From Candidatus Gastranaerophilales bacterium (GTDB lineage Bacteria > Cyanobacteriota > Vampirovibrionia > Gastranaerophilales > Gastranaerophilaceae), in contig CAJUPC010000015.1 in the NCBI GenBank assembly GCA_910588555.1, forward strand, positions 1-50,439: 50,439 bases of DNA. Direction: 5' to 3'. The notes beneath the pieces were generated by a model. That model was not told where the DNA came from. It was given only the letters and a program-made list of their open reading frames with translations, and made no database searches. This document shows positions 39,863-49,639 of this stretch, piece by piece. The translations under genes were made by a program, and so were the position numbers. Every line of letters begins with the position of its first letter. The first letter of the stretch is position 1.

Positions 39863-41611
39863 ATGGTTTTAGAAAAAGTAAATACACCTGATGATGTTAA
39901 AAAATTATCATTTGAAGAGATGAAAGCTCTAGCAGGCGAAATGCGAGAGTTAATTATAAAAAAAGTTAATACAACAGGCGGGCACATGGGACCGAATTTA
40001 GGTATTGTTGAAGCAACTATTGCTTTGCATTATGTATTTAATTCTCCCGTGGACAAAATTATTTATGATGTATCGCACCAGTGTTATCCGCATAAAATTT
40101 TGACAGGCAGAAAAGAAGGTTTCACGAATCCTGATAAATACCACGTTTACACAGGTTATACAGCACCTGAAGAAAGTGAACATGATTGGTTTAAAATAGG
40201 TCATACTTCAACTTCCGTATCTTTAGCTTGCGGTGTTGCAAAAGCTCGTGACTTAAAAGGTGAAGTTGGAAACACCATTGCTCTAATCGGAGACGGTTCA
40301 TTGAGCGGCGGCGAAGCTTTAGAAGGACTTGATAATGCAGGCTCGTATAAAGGTAATATTATTGTAATTGTAAACGACAATGATATGTCTATTGCGGAAA
40401 ACCACGGCGGACTATATGATAATTTGAAGCTTTTGCGCAACACGGACGGAAAAGCTGAATGCAATTTCTTCAAATCATTGGGATTTGATTATTATTATGT
40501 TAATGAGGGCAACAATGTTGAAAAACTTGTTGAAATATTCAAAAAAGTTAAAGACGCTGACCACCCTGTTCTTGTTCATATCAGAACACTAAAAGGCTGC
40601 GGTCTAGAAGTTGCAGAACAAAACAAAGAAGCATTCCACTGGATTTTACCCGGAACTCTTGATGAACAGAAAGAACCTGTTGAATTTGTTGAAAATTATA
40701 CATCTTTAACACGTCAATATATTCTTGATAAAACAAAGGAAGATAAAACAGTAATTGCTGTTAATGCAGGTACACCGGGTGTTTTTGGATTTGACTATGA
40801 TTTCAGAAATACTCTTGGTAAACAATATACTGATGTCGGGATTGCAGAAGAACATGCCGTTGCTTATTCATCTGCTCTTGCAAAATGTGGTGCAAAACCT
40901 ATTTTTGCGGTAATGAGTTCGTTTATTCAAAGAACTTATGACCAGATGTCGCAGGATTTGTGTCTAAATGATTCACCGATTACAATGCTTGTTTACTGGG
41001 GTGGAATTTCTTCTGCGGACGCAACACACCTTTGTACATTTGATATTCCGTTAATCTCAAATATTCCGAATATGGTTTATCTTGCGCCGACAAATAAAGA
41101 GGAATATCTTGCAATGCTTGACTGGTCATTAAATCAAACAAAACATCCCGTTGCGATAAGAGTTCCGAATGTTCCGCTTGTTTCAACAGGCATGGAAGAT
41201 AAAACCGATTATTCGATTTTGAACAAATTCAAACTTGTTGAAAAGGGTGACAAAGTAGCAATTATCGGAGTCGGTAACTTCTTTGAACTCGGAAAACAGG
41301 TTAAAGATTATATTCAAGAAAAACTTGGAATTGGAGCAACATTGATTAACCCCTGTTTTATGACTGGAGTTGATGAGGAACTTCTTGAAAATCTCAAAAA
41401 AGACCACAAACTTGTAATCACTCTTGAAGACGGCGAACTTGACGGCGGCTTTGGCGAAAAGATTACAAGATTTTACGGCAATTCTGATATGAAAGTTCTT
41501 AACTACGGGGCTAAAAAAGAATTCACAGACCGTGTTTCGCTTGACGAACTATATTCAAGATATCGTTTAACAAAAGAACAAATTGTTGAAGATATTGAAA
41601 AAACTTTGTAA
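39863..41611 (+). CDS. 1-deoxy-D-xylulose-5-phosphate synthase-like transketolase
   Basis: Thiamine-diphosphate enzyme of the DXS family, 582 residues against about 620-640 for standard Dxs. Motifs: GGHMGPNLGIVEATIALHY, YDVSHQCYPHKILTGRK, the ThDP site IGDGSLSGGEALEGLDNAG...NDNDMSI, and the catalytic-Glu region DVGIAEEHAVAYSSALA. Many positions differ from Dxs (GPN for the usual ASGLG, SGG for the usual TAG), and a MerR-controlled isoprenoid enzyme would be odd, so it may belong to the shorter DXS-like group with another substrate. Start follows AAAGGAG. Expression probably depends on an inducer of the MerR protein encoded downstream. Confidence 0.8.
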   Translation: MVLEKVNTPDDVKKLSFEEMKALAGEMRELIIKKVNTTGGHMGPNLGIVEATIALHYVFNSPVDKIIYDVSHQCYPHKILTGRKEGFTNPDKYHVYTGYTAPEESEHDWFKIGHTSTSVSLACGVAKARDLKGEVGNTIALIGDGSLSGGEALEGLDNAGSYKGNIIVIVNDNDMSIAENHGGLYDNLKLLRNTDGKAECNFFKSLGFDYYYVNEGNNVEKLVEIFKKVKDADHPVLVHIRTLKGCGLEVAEQNKEAFHWILPGTLDEQKEPVEFVENYTSLTRQYILDKTKEDKTVIAVNAGTPGVFGFDYDFRNTLGKQYTDVGIAEEHAVAYSSALAKCGAKPIFAVMSSFIQRTYDQMSQDLCLNDSPITMLVYWGGISSADATHLCTFDIPLISNIPNMVYLAPTNKEEYLAMLDWSLNQTKHPVAIRVPNVPLVSTGMEDKTDYSILNKFKLVEKGDKVAIIGVGNFFELGKQVKDYIQEKLGIGATLINPCFMTGVDEELLENLKKDHKLVITLEDGELDGGFGEKITRFYGNSDMKVLNYGAKKEFTDRVSLDELYSRYRLTKEQIVEDIEKTL

Positions 41612-41628
41612 ACTTTAGAGTAACTATT

Positions 41629-41663
41629 AACCTCCTTATGTTATAATCATAGGGAGGTTTTTT
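41629..41663 (+). terminator. Terminator of the DXS-like gene
   Basis: AACCTCC-TTATG / CATAG-GGAGGTT hairpin followed by TTTT. The loop contains TATAAT, which could double as the -10 box of the merR gene. Confidence 0.75.
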
Positions 41664-41681
41664 ATCGAGAAAGGAATTTTT

Positions 41682-42098
41682 ATGTATACAATAAAAGAAG
41701 TTGCAGACAAGATGGAAGTTTCTGAACACACATTGCGCTTTTGGGCGAAAAGCGGCTTTTTCCCGTTTATTAAAAGAGATGCAAATAATGTCAGACGTTT
41801 TTCAGAAGAGGATTTGGGCTGGGTAAGAATAGTAAAATGTCTGCGCTCTGTGGGTACAGAAAATAAATCAATCAAGCGTTATATTGATTTATGTATCAAA
41901 GGAGACTCTACGATAAAAGAGCGTTATGAAATTATTCTTTCCACAAAACAAAAGGCTTTACAGCAAATGGAAGAGTTAAAGACACAGCTTGATTTGTTGG
42001 ATTTCAAAGAAAACTATTATCAAAATCTAATAGAAAATAACTTGAATGATGAATGGAACCCGATAAATAAAATTGTTAAGGAAGAACTGGCGGTATAA
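41682..42098 (+). CDS. MerR family transcriptional regulator
   Basis: 138 residues. N-terminal winged HTH of the MerR kind (MYTIKEVADKMEVSEHTLRF then NNVRRFSEEDLGWVRIVKCL), followed by the dimer coiled coil (about 85-120) and a short C-terminus without cysteines. The lack of a Cys cluster argues against a metal sensor and fits organic or stress-type MerR proteins. Start follows AAAGGAA. It probably acts at the 19-bp-spacer promoter at 39806-39836. Confidence 0.92.
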   Translation: MYTIKEVADKMEVSEHTLRFWAKSGFFPFIKRDANNVRRFSEEDLGWVRIVKCLRSVGTENKSIKRYIDLCIKGDSTIKERYEIILSTKQKALQQMEELKTQLDLLDFKENYYQNLIENNLNDEWNPINKIVKEELAV

Positions 42099-42132
42099 TT
42101 TTCTATTTGTAATCAATGATATTATTTTCATG

Positions 42133-42141
42133 GTATAATAT
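42133..42141 (+). promoter_or_regulatory. Extended -10 of the ilvE-dapL operon
   Basis: TGG-TATAAT, 18 bp before the ATG, with a GGAGGG ribosome site between. In contrast to the leaderless genes here, this one has a short normal leader. Confidence 0.55.
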
Positions 42142-42159
42142 TTTGTGGAGGGATTGAAA

Positions 42160-43185
42160 ATGATTAGTTCAAAACAAGATATTGATTGGAGTTCATTAGG
42201 TTTTGGGTATATCAAAACCGATTATAGATATGTTTCAAATTTTAAAGACGGCAAGTGGGATGAAGGTGTATTAACAGAAGATGAAACTGTTACACTTCAC
42301 GAAAGTGCAGGCGTTTTGCAGTATGCTCAAACTTGCTTTGAAGGCATGAAAGCATATAGAACAGTTGACGGTAAAGTTGTTTGTTTCCGCCCCGATTTAA
42401 ACGCACAGAGAATGGCTGATACATGCGAAAGATTGGAAATGGCAGTTTTTCCGAAAGAAAGATTTATTGAAGCAGTGGAAAAAGTTGTTAAAGCTAATTT
42501 GGACTTTGTTCCTCCTTACGGTTCTGGTGCGGCGTTGTACTTGAGACCTTATATGTTCGGGTCAAATGCTGTTATCGGTGTAAAACCCGCAGAAGAATTC
42601 CAGTTTAGAATTTTTGCAACTCCTGTAGGACCTTATTTTAAAGGTGGTGCAAAAGCTATTTCATTGAGAGTTCCAGATTTTGACAGAGCAGCTCCCAGAG
42701 GAACAGGTCATATCAAAGCCGGTTTAAACTATGCTATGAGCTTGCACCCGATTGTTGACGCTCACAATAAAGGTTTTAGTGAAAATATGTATCTTGATTC
42801 CGCTACAAGAACAAAGGTTGAAGAAACAGGCGGTGCTAATATTATTTTTGTAACTAAAGATAATAAAGTTATTACTCCGAAATCAAGTTCTATTCTTCCG
42901 TCAATTACGCGTCGTTCTTTGATGTATGTTGCAGAGCATTATCTTGGATTGGAAGCGGAAGAAAGAGAAATTCTGTTTACCGAAGTAAAAGATTTTAAAG
43001 AATGCGCTCTTTGCGGTACTGCAGCGGTATTATCACCTGTAGGCAGAGTTGTGAACGGTGATGAAGAAATTGTTTTCGGAAACGGTGAAGTCGGCGAAAT
43101 TACTAAAAAACTTTATGATACATTAACAGGTATTCAAATGGGCAGAATTGAAGCTCCCGAAGGCTGGATAAAAGTTATTGAATAG
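42160..43185 (+). CDS. ilvE: Branched-chain amino acid aminotransferase
   Basis: Fold-type IV PLP aminotransferase, final step of Leu, Ile and Val synthesis. Motifs: HESAGVLQYAQTCFEGMKAYR, YLRPYMFGS, the PLP lysine in GHIKAGLNYAMSL, the EETGGANIIFV region (the usual YVEEVGT/EVGGMN place), and GTAAVLSPVG. Length 341 fits the class II BCAT type. The ATG at 42160 follows GGAGGG; the GTG at 42145 is inside that ribosome site and is rejected. dapL begins 8 bp after its stop, so the two form an operon. Confidence 0.93.
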   Translation: MISSKQDIDWSSLGFGYIKTDYRYVSNFKDGKWDEGVLTEDETVTLHESAGVLQYAQTCFEGMKAYRTVDGKVVCFRPDLNAQRMADTCERLEMAVFPKERFIEAVEKVVKANLDFVPPYGSGAALYLRPYMFGSNAVIGVKPAEEFQFRIFATPVGPYFKGGAKAISLRVPDFDRAAPRGTGHIKAGLNYAMSLHPIVDAHNKGFSENMYLDSATRTKVEETGGANIIFVTKDNKVITPKSSSILPSITRRSLMYVAEHYLGLEAEEREILFTEVKDFKECALCGTAAVLSPVGRVVNGDEEIVFGNGEVGEITKKLYDTLTGIQMGRIEAPEGWIKVIE

Positions 43186-43193
43186 GAGAGAAC

Positions 43194-44369
43194 ATGAATA
43201 TTAATGAAAATTATTTGAATTTGGAACAAAGTTATTTGTTTTCAACTATTGCAAAAAAAGTAAATGAATTTGCAGACAAAAATCCTGATAAAAAGATTAT
43301 CAGACTTGGTATCGGGGATGTTACTCTTCCGTTGTGCAAAGCTGTAATTGAAGCTATGCATAAAGCTGTTGATGAAATGTCTGTTCAGGGAACTTTCAGA
43401 GGTTACGGACCCGAACAGGGGTATGATTTTTTACGCAATGCAGTAAAAGATTATTATGCGAAACGAAATGTTGAACTTGAATTGGATGAAATATTTATTT
43501 CAGATGGTGCAAAAAGCGATTTGGGTAATATTCTTGATATTTTCGGAAAAGATAATACAGTTCTTGTTCCCGATCCTGTTTATCCTGTTTATGTTGATAC
43601 TAATATTATGGCGGGAAGAAAAGTTGTTTTTGCAAACGCAAACGGGGATAACGAATTTTTGCCTATGCCTGACGAGAATGTAAAAGCTGACATTATATAT
43701 TTGTGTTCGCCAAACAATCCTACAGGTGCGGTTTATAATAAAGAACAATTAAAAAAATGGGTTGATTATGCACTTTTAAATAATGCGATAATTCTTTTTG
43801 ACTCTGCTTACGAATGTTTTATCTCAGATGAAGATTTGCCGAGAAGCATTTATGAAATCGAAGGTTCAAAAAAATGCGCGATAGAATTTTGTTCATTATC
43901 TAAAACAGCAGGCTTTACCGGTACAAGATGCGGTTATACAGTTGTGCCGAACGCATTGGGAAAATTGAATAAATTTTGGTTGAGAAGACAAACTACAAAA
44001 TTTAACGGTGTTCCGTATATTATTCAAAGAGGCGCGGAAGCTGTATTTACAGAACAAGGACAAAAAGAAATTAAAGAAAATATCGGATACTACAAAGAAA
44101 ATGCAAAAGTAATTTCAGAAACATTGACCCGTCTTGGAATATGGCATGTAGGCGGAAAGCATTCTCCCTATATCTGGTTGAAATGTCCTAACAATATGTC
44201 ATCTTGGGATTTCTTTGATTATTTACTGGAAAATATTCAGGTTGTCGGAACCCCCGGAGCAGGTTTTGGCAAAAACGGTGAAGGATATTTCAGATTAACT
44301 TCATTTGGTTCAAAGGAAAATACTATAGAAGCAATGAAAAGATTTGAAAAATTATTTTCTGATAAATAA
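43194..44369 (+). CDS. dapL: LL-diaminopimelate aminotransferase
   Basis: Converts tetrahydrodipicolinate directly to LL-diaminopimelate for lysine and peptidoglycan, bypassing DapC/D/E. Fold-type I PLP enzyme: NYLNLEQSYLFSTIAKKVNEF and IIRLGIGDVTLPL at the N-terminus, FRGYGPEQGYDFLR, CSPNNPTGAVY, and the PLP lysine in EFCSLSKTAGFTGTRCGY. Length 391 is typical. DapL is the cyanobacterial, plant and chlamydial route, consistent with the suggested lineage. Start follows GGAGAG. Confidence 0.95.
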   Translation: MNINENYLNLEQSYLFSTIAKKVNEFADKNPDKKIIRLGIGDVTLPLCKAVIEAMHKAVDEMSVQGTFRGYGPEQGYDFLRNAVKDYYAKRNVELELDEIFISDGAKSDLGNILDIFGKDNTVLVPDPVYPVYVDTNIMAGRKVVFANANGDNEFLPMPDENVKADIIYLCSPNNPTGAVYNKEQLKKWVDYALLNNAIILFDSAYECFISDEDLPRSIYEIEGSKKCAIEFCSLSKTAGFTGTRCGYTVVPNALGKLNKFWLRRQTTKFNGVPYIIQRGAEAVFTEQGQKEIKENIGYYKENAKVISETLTRLGIWHVGGKHSPYIWLKCPNNMSSWDFFDYLLENIQVVGTPGAGFGKNGEGYFRLTSFGSKENTIEAMKRFEKLFSDK

Positions 44370-44412
44370 TTTGAATTTTTTAATATTTGTAAATGATTTT
44401 TTAAAATGAATA

Positions 44413-44454
44413 TTGACAAAGAGATAACGTAATAATATGATTATTACGTTATCT
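44413..44454 (+). promoter_or_regulatory. Promoter overlapped by a 33-bp palindromic operator, Pmp-like gene
   Basis: TTGACA (44413-44418), 17-bp spacer and TATGAT (44436-44441). A perfect inverted repeat with 15-bp arms, AGATAACGTAATAAT and its complement around ATG, spans 44422-44454, covering the spacer, the -10 and the start point. A repressor bound there would shut off the autotransporter gene. The position and lack of a T-run make a terminator unlikely. Confidence 0.8.
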
Positions 44455-44495
44455 GTGATTAAAGAATAGCAAGAAAAAAAGGAATATATAAAATC

Positions 44496-47400
44496 ATGAT
44501 TCGACACAAAACATTGTTAATGGCATGTGCTGTAGTAATGCTTTGCAGTACAATCGCCACTCAGAAAACTTTTGCCGCAAGTGCGGGAGTTGATATCTCC
44601 GAAGGCGGGGTTTATGAAAACTATACAAACGCTGCAGATTGGGCCGGCTTTGTAGGCGGTGTGAAAATGAACCGCAGTGATGATTTAAATCTTATCAATA
44701 ACACGTTTAGAAATAATACAAATACTTCTAAGGATACTATGGGGCTTCCAGGTGGAGGCGGTGTCCTTTATGATTGGGGCGGAAATATTACAATCCGTGA
44801 CAGTATATTTGACTCAAATAAAAGTACCGGTACAGGCTCACCTGTCGGCGGCGGAGCGTTAATGCTGTATCAAACTCAAAATGCTAATATCAGCGGTACT
44901 GAGTTTAATGGAAACAGCTCAGCGCAAAACGGCGGTGCGATTTATTTTTATCAAACAAAAAATGCTCAAATAACTGACTCAAAATTTAACGGTAATACCG
45001 CAGGTAATGGTGGCGGTGCGATTTATTATCAGAGAGCCGAAAATATTGAAATCTCAAATTCTGAATTCATTGGTAATAAAGTCGGTACGCTAAGTGAATA
45101 TAATAAATATGGTGGTGCCATAATGATAAACGGACTCACCATAAAGTCTGACAGTGGTATTACATCAGCAATTCACGACTGTATTTTTGAAAATAACGAA
45201 GCAAATTCAGGCGGTGCAATGTATGTTGGCAACGCAGAGGTTACGTTTGATAATTTAACATTTAACACAAACCACGCAAATTCAGGCGGTGCTATGATGG
45301 TATCATCTGGTCCATCACTTGGCAGAGGCGTGACAATTAATAACAGTCATTTTACCGGTAATACTGCTTTACAAAACGGTGGTGCTATAGAAGTAAGCGG
45401 TACTTTGAATATTAATAATTCTGACTTTACAGAAAATAGTGCAAATTCAGGCGGTGCACTTGCAGTTGCAGGCAGCGACCCTGTTATTGTTCATGATGCA
45501 GTGTTTACAAATAATACTGCTGAAACCTTAGGCGGTGCTGTTTATGTTAATGGCGGTGCCTTAGAAATTCATAACAGCAGATTTGAAGGTAACCACGCTA
45601 AAACAAGAGGTGGTGCTTTAGCTACTCTTTCAAATAATTCAAGCACTTCAGGTATGGAAGTTGTTAGAATTATCAACTCTGACTTTATAAACAACAAAGC
45701 AGATCAAGACGGCGGTGCTATTCATATTAATCAAAATAAGAATTCAAGTTCTTATAAGCTTTTTCAAATTGTATCTGATGACGGAAAAACACATGAATTT
45801 ACTGGCAACATGCATAGAGTCGGTGAAGATATGGGAACTCCCGAAGCTAACGCAATTTATATTCAGGAAGGTAAAGTTAGTTTAATTACCCGTAATGACG
45901 GAAGTAAACTGCTTTTTAACGACGGAATTGCAGGAAGTGGAATTGATAATGCGGCAGTTGATGTAAACGGAGAAGTTATATTTAATGCGCAGGTTAAAAA
46001 TGTTTCTCTGACATTAAACGGCGGCGAGCTTATTTTGAATTCAGGAACACCAGAAGCTAGAGCTGTTGAAGAAGCTCAAATATTGAATAATGTTGATTTG
46101 ACATTGAATTCAGGCGTTTTCAACATGCAAAACGATAAAATTGATACTTTAAATATCAGAAATTTGACCGCAGATCTTGATGGCGATGTCAAAATTGCAT
46201 TTGATGCTGATTTATCAACTGGTGAAAGTGATAAATTTGATGTTGCTCAAAAAATGGAAGGCGGTTTAAAATTTGATGCTGAACATTTTGATGTAAAAAT
46301 TGTTGACGGTGACAAAGATAAATTTCAATTATTTAATCGTTTTGACAGTAACTTCTCGTTAATCGGCGACGCTATTGTTCAATATACAAACAATAAAAGA
46401 TATACATTAACACTTGGTGAAGATGGTTATATACATGTTGAAAAAGACACAACCAACGGCTTAATGGATGCTATAGCTGCTGAAGGGGTTAGAGAATTTA
46501 AGCTTGACCCGGCTACCGATTTGGTTGCAAATAAAACTCTTGGTGCAATGAATGGTGAATATTTGAAAATTAACCTTGTTTCACAGGATTTTGACGGTGC
46601 AGGCAATGAAGGTATTACAGTTGCTGAAAATCAGCGTTTGGAACTTGTCAATATTGGTTCAGGCATAAATAATAAATCTATGCATAATTTTGCAACAGAA
46701 AACAGCGGTGCTGTTGTTAATAATGCAGGCGAATTGACTGTAAATAATTCAATTTTCAAAAATAACTCTGCTAAGGTAAACGGTGGTGTTATGAATAATA
46801 CAGGTACAGTTAATATTGCAGACTCTTCTTTTATTGATAACAAAGCAGAAGAAAACGGCGGTGCAATTTATAATGACGGCGGAAAAGTTACAATTACAGC
46901 TGATAAAAAAGATGTTATATTCTCCGGAAATACTGTAACAGTAAAAACTCCATCAGAAGATGGTTCGGATGAGCTTATTGAAACATCTGTTGCTAACGAT
47001 ATTACAATGGTTAATAACGGTGAAAATAAAGCTCAATTAATTGTCGGAGGAAATAGAAATACAACATTTGCCGGCGGAATTAAAGGCGAAGGTATAATTA
47101 CAAAAGAAAATAACGGTAATATGAACCTTGGCGGTGACAACAGCAAGTTTACAGGTGATGTTTTCTATAACGGCGGAACAACATCTTTGCTTGCAGGTGC
47201 TCAATATTTTTCTGCTGCTAATACGCATTTCAATAACGGTGCAATGTTGAATTTGGCTAACAACAATGCTGCTGATAAAGTTAATTTCGGCAACCTGTAT
47301 ATGGACGGCAACGGCAGTTTAGGACTTGATGTTGATATGAAATCAGGTCAAAGTGATATGATTGCCGCAGCAACAGTTACAGGTGACGGTAAATTATCTA

Positions 47401-48596
47401 TTGATAAAATTAATATCTTGCCTGATGTAAATGCAAACTTTACTTCAATGAAGTTTGATTTTATTGAAAAAGATGAAAACGGCGATAGCCCATTATTAGA
47501 TGTTGTAGAACTTAATCCTTACACCGGAGCTGAAGCTTTAGGACCGATTTTCAGATACGGTGCAAAATATGACCCTGCAACCGGACAAATTATTCTTGCA
47601 GGCGGTGCGGGTAAAACAAGTAAAAACTATAACCCTGCAGTTTTGGCAGGTCCCGTTGCTTCTCTTGTGGGTGCTTACTTAACACAATTAAATACCTACG
47701 ATATGGCATTTACAAATATGGATATGTATATGTTAATGCCTGAAGAACAAAGAAAGGCGATGAAACTCAGAAACAGATACGCTGCAACAACTGATGGTAT
47801 TTATTCTCCGACTATGAACCCTCATGAGGAAAAAGGTGTTTGGTTCAAACCTTACAGTACATTTGAAAATGTAAAATTAAATAATGGTCCGAGAGTTTCT
47901 AATGTTTCTTATGGTTCATTCTTTGGCGGAGATTCAGATTTATATGAATTAAAACACGGTTTTGACGGTATGTACTCAATTTACGGGGCATATAACGGAA
48001 GCCACCAATCATATAACGGAAACAGTATATACCAAAACGGCGGAACTCTTGGTGCTACAGGTATTTTATATAAAGGAAACTTCTTTACGGGCTTGACAGC
48101 TAACGTCGGCGCAAATGCAGGTGAAGCAAGTACAATGTATGGTACTGATAACTTCCACATGTTAATGGCAGGTGCTGCTTCTAAAACAGGTTACAACTGG
48201 GAATTAGCACGAGGTAAATTCATTGTTCAGCCTAGCTGGTTAATGTCATACAGTTTCGTTAATACATTTGACTACCGTAATGCCGCTGGCGTGGATATAA
48301 GTTCTGACCCGCTTAACGTATTGCAATTATCTCCCGGCTTGAAATTTATCGGAAATTTCAAACACGGCTGGCAGCCTTATGCTGGATTATCAATTGTTTG
48401 GAATATAATGGATGATACAAGATTTATGGCTAATGATGTAAGCTTGCCGGAGTTGAGTCTTGACCCGTATTTCTTGTATGGATTTGGTATCCAAAAAACC
48501 GCAGGCGAAAGATGCACAGGATATCTTCAAACTATGTTCAGGTCCGGCGGAAGAAACGGTGTAGGATTCCAGTTTGGATTTAGAATGACATTATAA
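44496..48596 (+). CDS. Pmp-like autotransporter adhesin
   Basis: 1,366-residue outer-membrane surface protein. Signal peptide to about residue 28 (ending KTFAAS). The passenger is a right-handed beta-helix with the paired motifs FxxN (FRNN, FDSN, FNGN, FENN, FTGN, FTEN) and GGA-[ILMV] (GGAIYF, GGAMYV, GGALAV, GGAVYV), the hallmark of Chlamydia polymorphic membrane proteins. A second, smaller block of these repeats lies near residues 755-800 (FKNN, FIDN, GGAIYN). From about residue 1114 (VWFKPYSTFENVK) comes a C-terminal autotransporter beta-barrel ending GFQFGFRMTL. Codon use matches the neighbours, so no sign of recent transfer. It is a single gene under a palindromic operator. Confidence 0.85.
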   Translation: MIRHKTLLMACAVVMLCSTIATQKTFAASAGVDISEGGVYENYTNAADWAGFVGGVKMNRSDDLNLINNTFRNNTNTSKDTMGLPGGGGVLYDWGGNITIRDSIFDSNKSTGTGSPVGGGALMLYQTQNANISGTEFNGNSSAQNGGAIYFYQTKNAQITDSKFNGNTAGNGGGAIYYQRAENIEISNSEFIGNKVGTLSEYNKYGGAIMINGLTIKSDSGITSAIHDCIFENNEANSGGAMYVGNAEVTFDNLTFNTNHANSGGAMMVSSGPSLGRGVTINNSHFTGNTALQNGGAIEVSGTLNINNSDFTENSANSGGALAVAGSDPVIVHDAVFTNNTAETLGGAVYVNGGALEIHNSRFEGNHAKTRGGALATLSNNSSTSGMEVVRIINSDFINNKADQDGGAIHINQNKNSSSYKLFQIVSDDGKTHEFTGNMHRVGEDMGTPEANAIYIQEGKVSLITRNDGSKLLFNDGIAGSGIDNAAVDVNGEVIFNAQVKNVSLTLNGGELILNSGTPEARAVEEAQILNNVDLTLNSGVFNMQNDKIDTLNIRNLTADLDGDVKIAFDADLSTGESDKFDVAQKMEGGLKFDAEHFDVKIVDGDKDKFQLFNRFDSNFSLIGDAIVQYTNNKRYTLTLGEDGYIHVEKDTTNGLMDAIAAEGVREFKLDPATDLVANKTLGAMNGEYLKINLVSQDFDGAGNEGITVAENQRLELVNIGSGINNKSMHNFATENSGAVVNNAGELTVNNSIFKNNSAKVNGGVMNNTGTVNIADSSFIDNKAEENGGAIYNDGGKVTITADKKDVIFSGNTVTVKTPSEDGSDELIETSVANDITMVNNGENKAQLIVGGNRNTTFAGGIKGEGIITKENNGNMNLGGDNSKFTGDVFYNGGTTSLLAGAQYFSAANTHFNNGAMLNLANNNAADKVNFGNLYMDGNGSLGLDVDMKSGQSDMIAAATVTGDGKLSIDKINILPDVNANFTSMKFDFIEKDENGDSPLLDVVELNPYTGAEALGPIFRYGAKYDPATGQIILAGGAGKTSKNYNPAVLAGPVASLVGAYLTQLNTYDMAFTNMDMYMLMPEEQRKAMKLRNRYAATTDGIYSPTMNPHEEKGVWFKPYSTFENVKLNNGPRVSNVSYGSFFGGDSDLYELKHGFDGMYSIYGAYNGSHQSYNGNSIYQNGGTLGATGILYKGNFFTGLTANVGANAGEASTMYGTDNFHMLMAGAASKTGYNWELARGKFIVQPSWLMSYSFVNTFDYRNAAGVDISSDPLNVLQLSPGLKFIGNFKHGWQPYAGLSIVWNIMDDTRFMANDVSLPELSLDPYFLYGFGIQKTAGERCTGYLQTMFRSGGRNGVGFQFGFRMTL

Positions 48597-48603
48597 AAAT
48601 AAA

Positions 48604-48630
48604 AAAAACTCCTCATATAGAGGAGTTTTT
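48604..48630. terminator. Bidirectional terminator, Pmp-like gene and glycosyltransferase gene
   Basis: AAAAACTCCTC / GAGGAGTTTTT with an ATATA loop. It lies between the two converging genes and overlaps the glycosyltransferase stop by 2 bp. Confidence 0.9.
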
Positions 48631-49639
48631 ATTTTATATTAAACTTTTTTTTAATAATATTAGGGATTAATCGTTTTATTATACATTTAGTTTTGTAAAG
48701 GAATATATAACATTCTACCGGTAGTTTTTTTATAAGCAGTAATCTGTAATATAAATAAGGTCTGTATATGTCTTCTTTGTTGAGTAAATGAACATTTTGT
48801 TTTATTTTTTTTAAATATTCTTTTCTTTTTTCCCCTTTAACAAAATTTAGTGTGTACATAGCTGCTGATATGTATGCATTGTACAAACTTATTTCCAATA
48901 TTCTGTCATCATTTATTAGCTCTTTGAGTTTTTTAAATGTTTCAAAAATGTAAATATTATTTTTATTTCTATCGATTGTTAAAGAGTTTGCGTTTAAAAA
49001 ATTATACTTTAGTAATGTTGAATTAACAATAGAAATTTTTTCAGCAAAAAGAATTGTGCTTAATGTAAAATATACATCATTACTGTAAGGTATATTTTCA
49101 AATTGTAAGTTATATTTTTGAATTAAACTTGTTTTGATTAATTTGTTCCAAGTTGCAAAGTTTACAAAGTTAAAAAGGTATTTAGGAAAATCTTTCTTAT
49201 TAAAAATGTTTTTTTGTGGGAGCATCCATTCGTTTATGCCTTTGGCTTTTTGATAAAATTTCCCGTCAGGTAATACGACATCATATCTGCAAATAATAAC
49301 ATCAGAGTTTGTTTCGAGATATTTATTATACATTTTTTCAAGAAAATCAGGGTAAAAATAATCATCGCTATCAAGAAACAATACAGCTTCGCTTTTTACA
49401 AAACTGAAACCATGGTTTCGTGCAGCTCCGCTGCCGGTGTTTTCTTGATTAATTATTGTTATAAAATTGTTATATTTTTCATTGAATTCGTTTAATATTT
49501 TTAATGAATTATCTGTAGAACCGTCATTTACACATATCAATTCAAAATCTTTAAATGTCTGATTAACAAGACTGTTTAAACAATCTTCTAAATATTTTTC
49601 GCTATTGAATACAGGCATTACTATGCTGATTTTTGACAT
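48629..49639 (-). CDS. Family 2 glycosyltransferase
   Basis: 336-residue GT-A inverting glycosyltransferase for surface polysaccharide. Motifs: ISIVMPVFNSEKYLEDCLNS at the N-terminus, ELICVNDGSTDNSL, NTGSGAARNHG and the metal-binding FLDSDDYFYPDFLEKM. The C-terminal 110 residues are Lys- and Leu-rich and may contact the membrane. Lower GC than the preceding genes, as often seen in glycan loci. Overlaps the next gene upstream by 19 bp, so they are co-transcribed. Confidence 0.9.
   Translation of the reverse strand: MSKISIVMPVFNSEKYLEDCLNSLVNQTFKDFELICVNDGSTDNSLKILNEFNEKYNNFITIINQENTGSGAARNHGFSFVKSEAVLFLDSDDYFYPDFLEKMYNKYLETNSDVIICRYDVVLPDGKFYQKAKGINEWMLPQKNIFNKKDFPKYLFNFVNFATWNKLIKTSLIQKYNLQFENIPYSNDVYFTLSTILFAEKISIVNSTLLKYNFLNANSLTIDRNKNNIYIFETFKKLKELINDDRILEISLYNAYISAAMYTLNFVKGEKRKEYLKKIKQNVHLLNKEDIYRPYLYYRLLLIKKLPVECYIFLYKTKCIIKRLIPNIIKKKFNIK

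Noticed and set aside
44422..44454. Terminator of dapL
   Set aside because: The palindrome has no T-run after it on the plus strand and overlaps a consensus promoter for the next gene, so operator is the better reading.
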